Origin: Clostridiaceae bacterium
GTDB lineage: Bacteria; Bacillota; Clostridia; Peptostreptococcales; Natronincolaceae
Length of the DNA stretch: 64,000 nt
Assembly: GCA_018432235.1 (NCBI GenBank)
Contig: JAHDLO010000015.1
Location: 1 to 64,000 of the forward strand
Reading direction: 5' to 3'
Numbering within the stretch: position 1 is the first letter of the stretch; every line of letters begins with the position of its first letter. Made by a program: the position numbers and the translations under genes. Shown piece after piece: positions 44,684-53,419 of this stretch. Below the pieces are notes generated by a model. That model was not told the DNA's origin. It worked only from the letters and a program-made list of their open reading frames with translations, and ran no database searches.

Positions 44684-44780
44684 TTAGGGTTTCTTGTCGA
44701 ATTATAGCGAAGGATTATTGTAGGAATTTATTATTTTATGTAGAATTGGATATTAATTAAATAGATTATCAGCAATTCAA
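44684..44780. promoter_or_regulatory. 95-bp repeat with Spo0A-box-like motif, copy 2
   Basis: Begins five bases after the hydrolase stop. It keeps TTGTCGAATTA, but the second box has diverged (AGCGAA). It ends just before the ribosome site of the GNAT gene, so it may act as its promoter region. Confidence 0.5.
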
Positions 44781-44814
44781 GTAAGTTCAACTTATATTAT
44801 GACGGGAGGATCTC

Positions 44815-45372
44815 ATGTATAAAAAATATGAATTTGAATCAGAGCGATTAGGCTTTAGGCTTTGGAGCGATGAAGATAGTGTGCCATTTGCCAGAATGAA
44901 CGCAAATAATAAAGTAATGCAATATTTTAGGAATGCTATGACCAAAGAAGAATCTGATCAGTTTATTAAAAAAATTATGGATCATTTCAAAGATTATGGC
45001 TATGGCTTGTGGGCTGTAGATATTAAAGAAACCCATGAATTTATTGGTTTTATAGGGTTTTGGACTGCTACCTTTGAATCAGATTTTACCCCATGCGTTG
45101 AGATCGGTTGGAGACTGGATGATAGATTTTGGAATAAGGGATATGCAACGGAAGGGGCAATTAAGTGTTTAGATTATGGATTTAATACGTTAGGATTGAA
45201 TGATATATTTTCATTTACCTCAGAAATAAATAAACCATCTATTAATGTAATGAAGAAAATAGGATTAATTGAGGGAGGCACATTTCAGCATCCTAATATT
45301 AGTGAAGATAATCCGTTAAGACCACATGTATTATATAAGATTGATAAAAAAACACATGATAAGAATGACTAA
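44815..45372 (+). CDS. GNAT acetyltransferase (RimJ/RimL type)
   Basis: 185 residues, ATG 44815 behind GGGAGGA. N-terminal FESERLGFRLW is the RimJ/RimL opening; EIGWRLDDRFWNKGYATEGA is the acetyl-CoA binding block, and SEINKPSINVMKKIGL the C-terminal signature. It likely acetylates a protein N-terminus or a small amine. It stands alone, with the 95-bp repeat directly upstream. A terminator lies at 45577. Confidence 0.88.
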   Translation: MYKKYEFESERLGFRLWSDEDSVPFARMNANNKVMQYFRNAMTKEESDQFIKKIMDHFKDYGYGLWAVDIKETHEFIGFIGFWTATFESDFTPCVEIGWRLDDRFWNKGYATEGAIKCLDYGFNTLGLNDIFSFTSEINKPSINVMKKIGLIEGGTFQHPNISEDNPLRPHVLYKIDKKTHDKND

Positions 45373-45576
45373 ATACATTTTGCTGTATTGAAAGTCTATT
45401 TATTAAGAATCATTGCTAAAAATTGGTGGCTATTAAGTAACAAGTATAGTTACATAAAATGCTGAATATACCAGGAGGGGGATTAGCAAAGGTAAGCCTC
45501 GAAAGTACATTATCTATTGTTTAAGCTAATAATTGTGGACAATAGCTATTGAATAAATCCAATATCAGTTGACTGA

Positions 45577-45615
45577 AAAATTGCTTAGGATATTTGACTT
45601 CCTAAGCAATTTTAC
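45577..45615 (+). terminator. Terminator hairpin
   Basis: AAAATTGCTTAGG (45577-45589) and CCTAAGCAATTTT (45601-45613) are perfect 13-bp arms. The symmetric A and T ends would work in both directions. No gene seen in the rest of 45373-45767. Confidence 0.75.
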
Positions 45616-45776
45616 ATTCTGCCGTAAAGTCTTGAGCATTGGTTAGATGCAAAAGGTGTTGTTGAGCTAATTATGAACATTTTACCGAAAAATCAATAGA
45701 ACTTAATGATGACTTAACATTTGTCTCAACTAAATAATAGATAATAATATTATCTTCACTAAATGAGGTGAGTTTG

Positions 45777-46784
45777 TTGGAAGATTATATCGGGCAAATT
45801 TCTAAGCTGGTACAGGTGCTTAAGCCAGATAATAGTGGGAAAGAGGCTAATGAGGTTTTTCAAGCTAATAATACACTCGAAGGTATTGTTGTAGTAGATG
45901 ATGAGTATAGACCTTCAGGCATAATTACACGTACACAATTTTATCAGAGGCTAGGAAGTCGTTATGGGTATGATCTGTACATGAAACGCTCAATCAATTT
46001 ACTGATGGATGAAAATTATTTAGAGGTGGATTATTATACACCTATCCTACAGGTTAGTAACTTGGCGATGAATAGGCAACAGGAAAATCTCTATGACTTT
46101 ATCGTTGTTACCAGGGATGGTAAATATTTTGGTGTGGTTAGCATTAAGACCCTATTATTAAAGATTTCAGAAATACAGATATCGATAGCTAGGTTAGAAA
46201 GTCCATTGACAGGGCTCCCGGGTAATATTGTTATAAGGGAGAAAATGAAGGAACTACTACATAATAGCAAGTATACAATATTATATTTGGATTTAGATAA
46301 CTTTAAGGCCTTCAATGATGTATATGGTTTCAAAGAGGGAGACGAGGTAATTCGCGCAACAGCTAGTATAATAACTTCAAAATTAAAAGAATATGGAAAA
46401 CAAGGGGACTTTGTGGGACATATTGGTGGAGATGATTTTATAGCTATTTTAAGTGGCCATGAATATATGACTTTATGTAATGCCATAATTAATGAATTTG
46501 ATGCTAAGATTATTGCCTTTTATAATCAAGAGGATTTAGAAAGAGGATATATTTATACCAAAAACCGGAAGGGTGTAAAGCAGAAATATCCCATCGTATC
46601 CTTGTCTATAGCAGTAGTTACAAATAAGGAAAAGAGCTTTGATAGTGTAGAAAACATTATGAGAGATGTGGTGCTTGCAAAAAGCAAATGTAAAACCACG
46701 ATGGGGAGCTGCTATTGTTCAAATGATTCACAGGCAGAGCAAAGCGAGAGCGACGTAGAGACAGGAAGGAAATTAAATTTATGA
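45777..46784 (+). CDS. CBS-domain diguanylate cyclase (GGDEF)
   Basis: About 335 residues. GAGGTG at 45765-45770 best supports TTG 45774 or 45777; GTG 45768 overlaps it. The N-terminal 140 residues form a CBS-like pair (IVVVDDEYRPSGIITRTQF and FIVVTRDGKYFGVVSIKTLL), likely binding a nucleotide. The C-terminal cyclase has DLDNFKAFNDVYGFKEGD and HIGGDDFIAIL, an allowed GGDDF active site. Lacks membrane segments. The last four bases overlap the next gene (ATGA), tying it to a radical SAM protein. Confidence 0.88.
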   Translation: MEDYIGQISKLVQVLKPDNSGKEANEVFQANNTLEGIVVVDDEYRPSGIITRTQFYQRLGSRYGYDLYMKRSINLLMDENYLEVDYYTPILQVSNLAMNRQQENLYDFIVVTRDGKYFGVVSIKTLLLKISEIQISIARLESPLTGLPGNIVIREKMKELLHNSKYTILYLDLDNFKAFNDVYGFKEGDEVIRATASIITSKLKEYGKQGDFVGHIGGDDFIAILSGHEYMTLCNAIINEFDAKIIAFYNQEDLERGYIYTKNRKGVKQKYPIVSLSIAVVTNKEKSFDSVENIMRDVVLAKSKCKTTMGSCYCSNDSQAEQSESDVETGRKLNL

Positions 46785-48058
46785 AATCGAAGGCTTTATT
46801 TAAACCAAGGGATGTCATCTCCTTAATAAAAAATAGAATACCGGGTCAGATTGTTATACAATACACCGACAGATGTAATGCAGAGTGTCCCCAATGCAGC
46901 ATGAATAAAACATTGCCATACCCCAGGCATACAGCTAATATGGAAGATGTAAAAAGAACAATAGAAGCAGCAGGGGAAATGGGATTTAAGGCGATATCCT
47001 TCACTGGTGGAGAGCCTCTCTTATATATTGATGAAATAATGGAGCTAAGTGTTTATGCAGAATTGGCGGGTATTGAATATATAAGAACAGGTACAAATGG
47101 GTATATGTTTATGAACTCCCATGATGAAAGGTTCAATTCAAGAATACACTCGTTTGCTGAGAAGCTAAGAAATACAAAAATACGAAACCTGTGGATTAGT
47201 ATAGATTCTGCAGTACCTGAGGTACATGAAAAAATGAGGGGATTACCGGGTGTAGTTAAGGGAATAGAAAAGGCATTGCCTATTTTCCACCAATACGACA
47301 TTTACCCGTCGATTAATCTTGGTATCAACCGAAATATTAATGGGTTATGGGAAGCGGTGGATCATAAAAGGTTAGCTGATGGGGAAGCATTCTATAGCTA
47401 TTTCTATGAGGGATTTGATGGTTTTTTTAGATTTGCTAAGAACTTAGGCTTTACGATAGCAAATGCCTGCTATCCCATGAGCGTTTCAAAGGACAACGAT
47501 AAAAACCTCAGCGCCGTATATGGTGCGGATTCCTCAAATAATGTGGTATGCTTTGATGAAGCAGAGAAACTAAATATTTATAGGGCGTTAATGGATCAAA
47601 TACCAAATCATCGATCCAGCATGAGGATTTTCACACCCACCAGCTCCCTCTACTCTTTAATCAAGGACATTGAAACAGGAAATTACAGCTATCCATGTCG
47701 TGGTGGGAAGGATTTCTTCTTTGTAAGTAATAAAGATGCTGAAGTATATCCATGTGGTTATAGGGGAAATGAAAGCTTGGGTAAGCTGTGGGATTTAAAC
47801 AGTACTAAAAAAACAGTGAATTGTAGAAGCTGCGATTGGGAGTGCTTTAGGGACCCTTCTGTGTTAACTGGTCCGGTTATCGAAGCTTTTAATCATCCGA
47901 TTTCTCTAGGTCAGAAATTAGTTAAAGAAAAAGAGTACTTCAAGCTATGGTATAACGATATGAGATATTATAGGGATTGCGATTATTTCAATGGTAGAAT
48001 CGCCCCTAGACCTAATAAATTAAAGAAATATGAACAAAATGCTTTGAAAAAAGCTTGA
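46781..48058 (+). CDS. Radical SAM protein with C-terminal Cys-rich (SPASM-like) region
   Basis: 425 residues, ATG 46781, overlapping the cyclase stop by four bases. The SAM cluster motif is CNAECPQC (CxxxCxxC, about residues 30-37), followed by FTGGEPLLY. The C-terminal region has CRGGKDFFFVSNKDAEVYPCGYRG and CRSCDWEC, suggesting an auxiliary Fe-S cluster of the SPASM/twitch kind found in peptide-modifying enzymes. No precursor peptide gene was recognised nearby. Coupling to a cyclic-di-GMP synthase is unusual and suggests joint control. Confidence 0.85.
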   Translation: MKSKALFKPRDVISLIKNRIPGQIVIQYTDRCNAECPQCSMNKTLPYPRHTANMEDVKRTIEAAGEMGFKAISFTGGEPLLYIDEIMELSVYAELAGIEYIRTGTNGYMFMNSHDERFNSRIHSFAEKLRNTKIRNLWISIDSAVPEVHEKMRGLPGVVKGIEKALPIFHQYDIYPSINLGINRNINGLWEAVDHKRLADGEAFYSYFYEGFDGFFRFAKNLGFTIANACYPMSVSKDNDKNLSAVYGADSSNNVVCFDEAEKLNIYRALMDQIPNHRSSMRIFTPTSSLYSLIKDIETGNYSYPCRGGKDFFFVSNKDAEVYPCGYRGNESLGKLWDLNSTKKTVNCRSCDWECFRDPSVLTGPVIEAFNHPISLGQKLVKEKEYFKLWYNDMRYYRDCDYFNGRIAPRPNKLKKYEQNALKKA

Positions 48059-48164
48059 ATTAACATAAAATTCAATAATTCTTAATATAAATACCTAGAA
48101 AATTATAAACTATGGCATATCATAAGAATATAATGCTTAGCAAAAGTCCACGGAGGTGTATCAG

Positions 48165-48647
48165 ATGAAAAGTATGACCTATGGAGAGCTTAGTTTTCAT
48201 GAAGTATGCCAAAAGATAAAAGAATATGTCAGCAAGGATTTAAATGGCAATTATATTATCTCTATTGGGACGGATTCCCAAAGCTATGAGGGAATAACAA
48301 AAATGGTTTCGGTTATTACCATAGTACGGAAGACTAAGGGAGGCATATTTTTTTATGATATCAAGAAGCTTAAAATGATAAAGGATTTACGTCAAAAAAT
48401 ATTCGCTGAGACACAATATAGCTTAGACCTCGCTGAAAAGGTTTTGGCTTTTATTGAAAAGAATGAGATCCAAGCCACAATGGAGGTTCATGTAGATGTT
48501 GGAACGGACGGTAGTACAAAATACCTGATTAAAGAAATCGTAGGCTGGGTTGGGGCATTAGGCTTTAAATGCTGTATTAAACCAGATGCCTATGCATCCT
48601 CAGGCATTGCTGATAGATTGTCTAAACGGGATAGCAGAGTAGGTTAA
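48165..48647 (+). CDS. YkuK/DUF458 family RNase H-like protein
   Basis: 160 residues from ATG 48165; GGAGGTG at 48152-48158 precedes it (GTG 48156 lies within). IISIGTDSQSY carries the first acidic residue and VHVDVGTDGSTKYL the second; these fit the YkuK (DUF458) family, which has a ribonuclease-H-like fold. Function undetermined; in Bacilli and Clostridia it is linked to late growth or sporulation genes. Followed by a terminator at 48681. Confidence 0.82.
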   Translation: MKSMTYGELSFHEVCQKIKEYVSKDLNGNYIISIGTDSQSYEGITKMVSVITIVRKTKGGIFFYDIKKLKMIKDLRQKIFAETQYSLDLAEKVLAFIEKNEIQATMEVHVDVGTDGSTKYLIKEIVGWVGALGFKCCIKPDAYASSGIADRLSKRDSRVG

Positions 48648-48659
48648 TGATTAGTTTAT

Positions 48660-48726
48660 AATTTCATACCTTTATTTGATTGTACGACCATGAATATTTT
48701 CCTCCCTCTGGTCGTACATTTTTTGA
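48660..48726 (+). terminator. Terminator, first copy of a 65-bp repeat
   Basis: TGTACGACC (48681-48689) and GGTCGTACA (48710-48718), then a run of T. Nearly the same 65 bases recur at 53028-53091, beyond the ABC exporter. Confidence 0.85.
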
Positions 48727-48812
48727 TTTCTTAAACAAGCTTATTTATTTCCTATGCTTTATAGTTTATCAATTCAACCCATAATATTTGGTATATGTTG
48801 CTATAAAAATAA

Positions 48813-48866
48813 TTGACAAATATATAAGCTTATATTATATTGATTATAGACTGACGGTCGGTCGGT
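48813..48866 (+). promoter_or_regulatory. Promoter and TetR-type operator
   Basis: TTGACA (48813-48818), 17 bases, TATATT (48836-48841), then ACTGACGGTCGGTCGGT (48850-48866), an imperfect palindrome of the kind bound by TetR proteins. Placed between -10 and start, it implies autorepression. Confidence 0.75.
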
Positions 48867-48883
48867 GAAAGGAGAAGTGAAAT

Positions 48884-49507
48884 TTGAGAGTTATTAAAGC
48901 GCATGATGAAAGAAAAAATGAAATTCTTAATACTGCTGAAAGGTTGTTTCGCACGAAGGGATATGAGAAGAGTACGGTTAATGACATACTTAAAGAGGTT
49001 GATATCGCAAAAGGTACCTTCTATCATTATTTCAAATCTAAAGAAGAGGTTATGGATGCCATCGTGTTACGATATAAAGATTCTATTGTGAGTAGGGCTG
49101 AAAAAACACTTATAAGAGATGATATTAGTCCAGAAGAAAAGCTGATGCATACCTTTATGGCAATGCGAATAAATGACGAGGTTGACGGCGAAATGCTTAA
49201 TGAGCTGCATAAAGCTGAAAATGCACTATTGCATCAGAAAACATTGAATCAAATAGTTACTGCTATAGCCCCTATTTTGGTAAAGGTGATAGAGGAAGGA
49301 ACTCAAAAGAAGGCATGGCGTTGTAAATATCCTTTGCAGTATATGCAGATTTTTTTATCAGCATCACTAACATTAACAGATGAAGGTATCTTTGCATTGG
49401 ATGCTGATTCGCAGATGAAGGTTATAGCAGCCTTGATTTCAGTGCTGGAGAAGATGCTTGATGTTCCTGAGGATTCATTTATTCAGTTATTTATGCAACA
49501 CTGGTAA
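48884..49507 (+). CDS. TetR/AcrR family regulator
   Basis: 207 residues, TTG 48884 behind GGAGAAG. Helix-turn-helix at about 12-52: ILNTAERLFRTKGYEKSTVNDILKEVDIAKGTFYHYFKSK. The C-terminal domain (MNELHKAENALLHQK region) has no assigned ligand. It sits downstream of a strong promoter with its own operator and leads a transcript with the MFS remnant and the ABC exporter, so it most likely represses that exporter until a drug or peptide binds. Confidence 0.92.
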   Translation: MRVIKAHDERKNEILNTAERLFRTKGYEKSTVNDILKEVDIAKGTFYHYFKSKEEVMDAIVLRYKDSIVSRAEKTLIRDDISPEEKLMHTFMAMRINDEVDGEMLNELHKAENALLHQKTLNQIVTAIAPILVKVIEEGTQKKAWRCKYPLQYMQIFLSASLTLTDEGIFALDADSQMKVIAALISVLEKMLDVPEDSFIQLFMQHW

Positions 49508-49554
49508 TGATGCAAAAAAAATCTAAAAAAGCCTGCTCAAGAAAGGGAGGTTAT

Positions 49555-49789
49555 ATGAAAAGTTTTATTACCCTATGGATTGGGGAACTGATTTCAAGCA
49601 TTGGCAGTGGCATGACGGCATTTGCTGTTTCAATCTATGTTTATCAGGCTACAGGCAGCGCAACATGGGTATCTGTTGCAGCACTTCTGGCATATCTTCC
49701 AACAATTTTGCAGGATTAGTAATGTTCGCTTTTGCAATTATTTTTGGTTCTAGAAAAAGCATTAAAATGATTGAAAGGAGCGGGTTAGA
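49555..49789 (+). pseudogene. MFS transporter remnant (large internal deletion)
   Basis: ATG 49555 behind GGGAGG starts a typical MFS N-terminus (FITLWIGELISSIGSGMTAFAVSIYVYQ) that stops at 49719 after 54 residues. In a neighbouring frame, FAFAIIFGSRKSIKMIERS continues to 49789 and looks like the C-terminal helix end of the same kind of protein. The middle, some 300 residues, is missing. The remnant runs directly into the exporter permease gene. Confidence 0.7.
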
Positions 49790-52143
49790 TGGATTGGTTA
49801 ATAGTTAAAAATGATTTTATTAGAAATAAAGTTATAAATCTGTCATTGCTCTTGTTTATGATGTTTTCAGTTGGGCTTGCGGCCTTATCCATGATGGTGG
49901 CAGTACAGACCTATACTTCGATTTCTGAATTATATGAGATAGCACAGCCCCCTCATTTTATGCAGATGCATAAAGGAGAAATCGATCGTGAGAAAATTGA
50001 TGAGTTTATGTCAGCCTATGAAGGTATGGCTTACTGGCAAACTATTACAATGATTAATGCTTATGGCGAAAATATTACTATTGCCGGTCAGAAGGATACA
50101 TATGATCTTTCTGACTGTCGTCTGGACATTGGTCTGGTAATGCAGAATGAAGCTAAGGATTTACTCTTAAATGCTAAACATGAGCCAGTAACCATGCGTA
50201 AGGGTGAAATTGGGATTCCGGTACTTTTGAGGGATATGTATGGTATGGAAATCGGAGATCATGTTATTTTGACCAATCAAAATGTCACGAAGGAATTTGT
50301 CATCAGAGAATTCATTTTGGATTCTATGATGAATTCCACTATGGCGTCTTCTACAAGAATACTGTTAAGTCATGAAGATTTTGAGATGCTTTCCGGCGAC
50401 ATTGGCGAGAATGAATACTTAATAGAAGCGTATTTAACCAATGCCAAAGAGGCCTCTGCTTTTCAGACTGCCTATGAAAATGCAGGACTGCCACAAAATG
50501 GTCAAGCAGTCACCTATACGATTATCTTTATGCTGAGTGCGTTAAGGGATATCGTTACTGTGTTTGTCTTGCTGCTGGTAAGCATACTTTTGATCTTTGT
50601 TTCCTTTATCTGTATCAGGTTTACAATCATGGCTGCTTTAGCAGAGGAAATCAGTGAAATTGGTACAATGAAGGCCATTGGACTTTCCTTTTCCGATATT
50701 AGAGCCATTTATCTAAATAAGTACAGGGTATTAGCGCTGGCAGGTGTAATAGCTGGATATATCATGGCATTATCGATAAGCAGTGTATTTACAAAGCATA
50801 TCGGTGATACATTTGGAAATATGAAAATATCTCCTTTGGCAGTGATATTATCTCTTGTTGTCAGCTGCCTTGTTTTTTTTCTTATAAACCATTATTGCAA
50901 AAAGGTATTAAAGAAAATCAAAAGGGTTACAGTTGTCGATGCTTTAGTTAGCGGTAAGGGCTTTGAAAAGGAAAAAGGCGGTATAAAGGATGGGTTATTT
51001 AAATCAAAGACCCTTTCTGTAAACTGGCTGATGGGAATACGGGAGGTTTTCTATAGGTTTACCAATTGGATAGTAGTATTTGCAGTTGTATCAATTGCGG
51101 TACTTATGATTTTGGTTCCTGTTAATCTGATGAGTACCTTTGAGGCGCCTGAATTTATAACATATATGGGAAGCTCTCTGGAGGATATACTAATTGAAGT
51201 GGAAAATGGTGAAAACCTTGAAACTAGCTATGCCAGAGTAAAACAAGCTTTGGGAAATGATGATGCCATTGATAAATATTTTGAATATCGAAGGGTGCGT
51301 GTTCAAACTGCTGATGCTGAAGGGGAGCTTATGAATCTGAAAATAGACACTGGAGATAATGCAGGCAATGAGCTTCAGTATCTAAGCGGAAAGGCGCCTG
51401 AGGAGGATAATGAGATTGCCATCTCGTACCTTAACGCCAATGCAATTGGAAAAAAGGATGGCGATAGTATGTTGCTTTTCTATGATAACAAAGTGCAGGA
51501 GTTTGTTATTTCTGGTGCTTATCAGGATGTAACCAGCGGTGGATATACAGCAAAATCAAAATATAATTTTTCAGAGCTGACAGCTGAAAAATATTCATTT
51601 TCAGTGAATCTCAAAGATAAAGCAGAGATAGGAAAAAAAGTGCATGAATGGTCTACAGCACTTGGCGCAGGCGTGACGGTAGACCCAATGGAAGACTTCA
51701 TCAACCAGACATTGGGCGGAGTTGTTAAACAGCTCAAAACTGTGGTTTTTGCAACTATTATCATTGGGGCATGCATGGCAATGCTGATCACGGTTTTATT
51801 TTTGAAATTGCGCCTGGCGAAGGATTCATATGAAGTCGCAGCTTTAAAGGCAGTAGGATTTTCGGCGCATGATATACAACAGCAGTACATGATAAAAACA
51901 GGATGTGTTGCTATAATCGGTATCTTGGCAGGGATTATCTTAACTAAGTTCTTAGGAGAAAGGATAGTCAATACTGCCTTAAGTATAGCAGGACTTGGCA
52001 TCAAGAAGGTTGAGCTTATCACCAATCCTATGGTTGAATATATTCTGTGTCCATTGCTTTTACTTGTGTTAATATTGCTTGTAACAAGGATTGCTGTGAG
52101 AACAATTAAAAATTGCAATATTATTTCGATCAAAAACGAATAG
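49789..52143 (+). CDS. ABC exporter permease with two FtsX domains
   Basis: 784 residues, ATG 49789 behind AAGGAGCGG. A membrane helix near 18-42 leads to an extracellular region. FtsX domains follow at about 250-390 and 655-780, each with helices and the SEIGTMKAIGLS/YEVAALKAVGFS signature. This is the permease of a MacB/BceAB-like exporter, commonly for peptides, antibiotics or lipoproteins. The ATPase follows 20 bases downstream. Probably controlled by the TetR protein upstream. Confidence 0.88.
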   Translation: MDWLIVKNDFIRNKVINLSLLLFMMFSVGLAALSMMVAVQTYTSISELYEIAQPPHFMQMHKGEIDREKIDEFMSAYEGMAYWQTITMINAYGENITIAGQKDTYDLSDCRLDIGLVMQNEAKDLLLNAKHEPVTMRKGEIGIPVLLRDMYGMEIGDHVILTNQNVTKEFVIREFILDSMMNSTMASSTRILLSHEDFEMLSGDIGENEYLIEAYLTNAKEASAFQTAYENAGLPQNGQAVTYTIIFMLSALRDIVTVFVLLLVSILLIFVSFICIRFTIMAALAEEISEIGTMKAIGLSFSDIRAIYLNKYRVLALAGVIAGYIMALSISSVFTKHIGDTFGNMKISPLAVILSLVVSCLVFFLINHYCKKVLKKIKRVTVVDALVSGKGFEKEKGGIKDGLFKSKTLSVNWLMGIREVFYRFTNWIVVFAVVSIAVLMILVPVNLMSTFEAPEFITYMGSSLEDILIEVENGENLETSYARVKQALGNDDAIDKYFEYRRVRVQTADAEGELMNLKIDTGDNAGNELQYLSGKAPEEDNEIAISYLNANAIGKKDGDSMLLFYDNKVQEFVISGAYQDVTSGGYTAKSKYNFSELTAEKYSFSVNLKDKAEIGKKVHEWSTALGAGVTVDPMEDFINQTLGGVVKQLKTVVFATIIIGACMAMLITVLFLKLRLAKDSYEVAALKAVGFSAHDIQQQYMIKTGCVAIIGILAGIILTKFLGERIVNTALSIAGLGIKKVELITNPMVEYILCPLLLLVLILLVTRIAVRTIKNCNIISIKNE

Positions 52144-52163
52144 TAAATTGATGGGGGTGCGAT

Positions 52164-52916
52164 GTGAATATCATACTGGATGTACAGTATTTATGTAAGA
52201 CCTTTGATGATACGCGGGTGTTAAATGATATAAATTTTAAGGTCAATGAGGGGGAGTTTATTGCAATCATGGGGCAGTCAGGCTCGGGGAAATCTACATT
52301 GCTTTACAATATAAGTGGAATGGATAGCCCCACCTCCGGCAATGTATGGCTTCGTGACAAAGAGATTTCCAAGCTTAAGGATACAAGGATGAGTGAAATA
52401 AGGCTAAAGCAGATGGGCTTTATTTTTCAGCATGCCTATCTCCTTAAAAATTTATCTATAAGGGATAATATAGTGCTTCCGGGGTTTAAGCTGGGGAAGC
52501 TATCCAGAGAGCAGGTAAATCAAAATGCCGATGCACTTATGATAAAAACAGGAATTCGAAATGTAGCAGACCATGATATTAAAAGAGTTTCAGGTGGACA
52601 GCTTCAGCGGGCAGCAATTTGCCGGGCACTGATCAATCAGCCTGATATTTTGTTTGGGGATGAACCGACAGGATCGCTAAATAGCAGCACCACCAATGAA
52701 GTAATGGATATCATCAATGCTGTTAATGCAGATGGCACAACCGTCATCATTGTAACCCATGATGCGAAGGTAGCAGCCAGGGCAGGCAGAGTGATATTCC
52801 TTGCGGATGGTAATATCCATGAAGAACTGATCATGGGAAAATACGACAGAGACGAAAAGAAAAAATTGGCTCGTGAGAAAAAATTATTTGAATGGTTAGA
52901 AAAGCAGGGATTTTAG
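52164..52916 (+). CDS. ABC transporter ATP-binding protein (LolD/MacB type)
   Basis: 250 residues, GTG 52164 behind GGGGGTG. Walker A GQSGSGKST (about 38), Q-loop GFIFQHAY, signature VSGGQLQRAAICRAL (about 142), Walker B DILFGDEPTGSLNS and H-loop IVTHD are all present. The C-terminal tail (DEKKKLAREKKLFEWLEKQGF) extends beyond the standard domain. It powers the preceding FtsX-type permease. It is followed by a duplicated terminator. Confidence 0.93.
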   Translation: MNIILDVQYLCKTFDDTRVLNDINFKVNEGEFIAIMGQSGSGKSTLLYNISGMDSPTSGNVWLRDKEISKLKDTRMSEIRLKQMGFIFQHAYLLKNLSIRDNIVLPGFKLGKLSREQVNQNADALMIKTGIRNVADHDIKRVSGGQLQRAAICRALINQPDILFGDEPTGSLNSSTTNEVMDIINAVNADGTTVIIVTHDAKVAARAGRVIFLADGNIHEELIMGKYDRDEKKKLAREKKLFEWLEKQGF

Positions 52917-53027
52917 AAAGGGCAATAAAAGGCTTGTCATTCCATATAGAGATTAATAGATATATTATAAAATTGCATGGCATATTTGGTTCATACTGAC
53001 TTAGAAAAAATTTTAATAATGCTGATC

Positions 53028-53091
53028 AATTTCATATCTTTATTTGATTGTACGACCATGAATATTTTCCTCCCTCTGGTCGTACATTTTT
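53028..53091 (+). terminator. Terminator, second copy of the 65-bp repeat
   Basis: TGTACGACC (53049-53057) and GGTCGTACA (53078-53086) then T run. Differs from the copy at 48660 by about one base. From here to 53419 I see no gene; 53270-53380 is a G-rich leader without a recognised riboswitch. Confidence 0.85.
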
Positions 53092-53419
53092 ATTCGGTGC
53101 CATATTTCAAAGCAATTATCATAATTTTGAAAAGATAAATACTGCACCCAGTGTCATACGGGAAGTTGTTAACCCAATAATAATCACATAACAAATAATT
53201 AACATAAATGGGCTTTTTTAGCATAGACTAGAGTTGTATCTTGATAGAAGACCTAAATACATGGTTGCTTTATATTGGCTAGGGGACATGTAGGACAGGC
53301 AAAGCTGAAGAAAAGGGGGGATTAGGGGAGTTTTCGCCTATGCAAAGCTGTTTCCAAGGCTTCAAGCTGACGTAAGGGGTTAAAAAATGGTAAATGATAT
53401 CATTGAAGGGAGAGGGAGT

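Noticed and set aside
53270..53380. Cyclic-di-GMP (GEMM) riboswitch upstream of the PHP gene
   Set aside because: GGCAAAGC and ATGCAAAGC are reminiscent of the motif, but the GAAA-capped stem, tetraloop receptor and order of helices cannot be matched.
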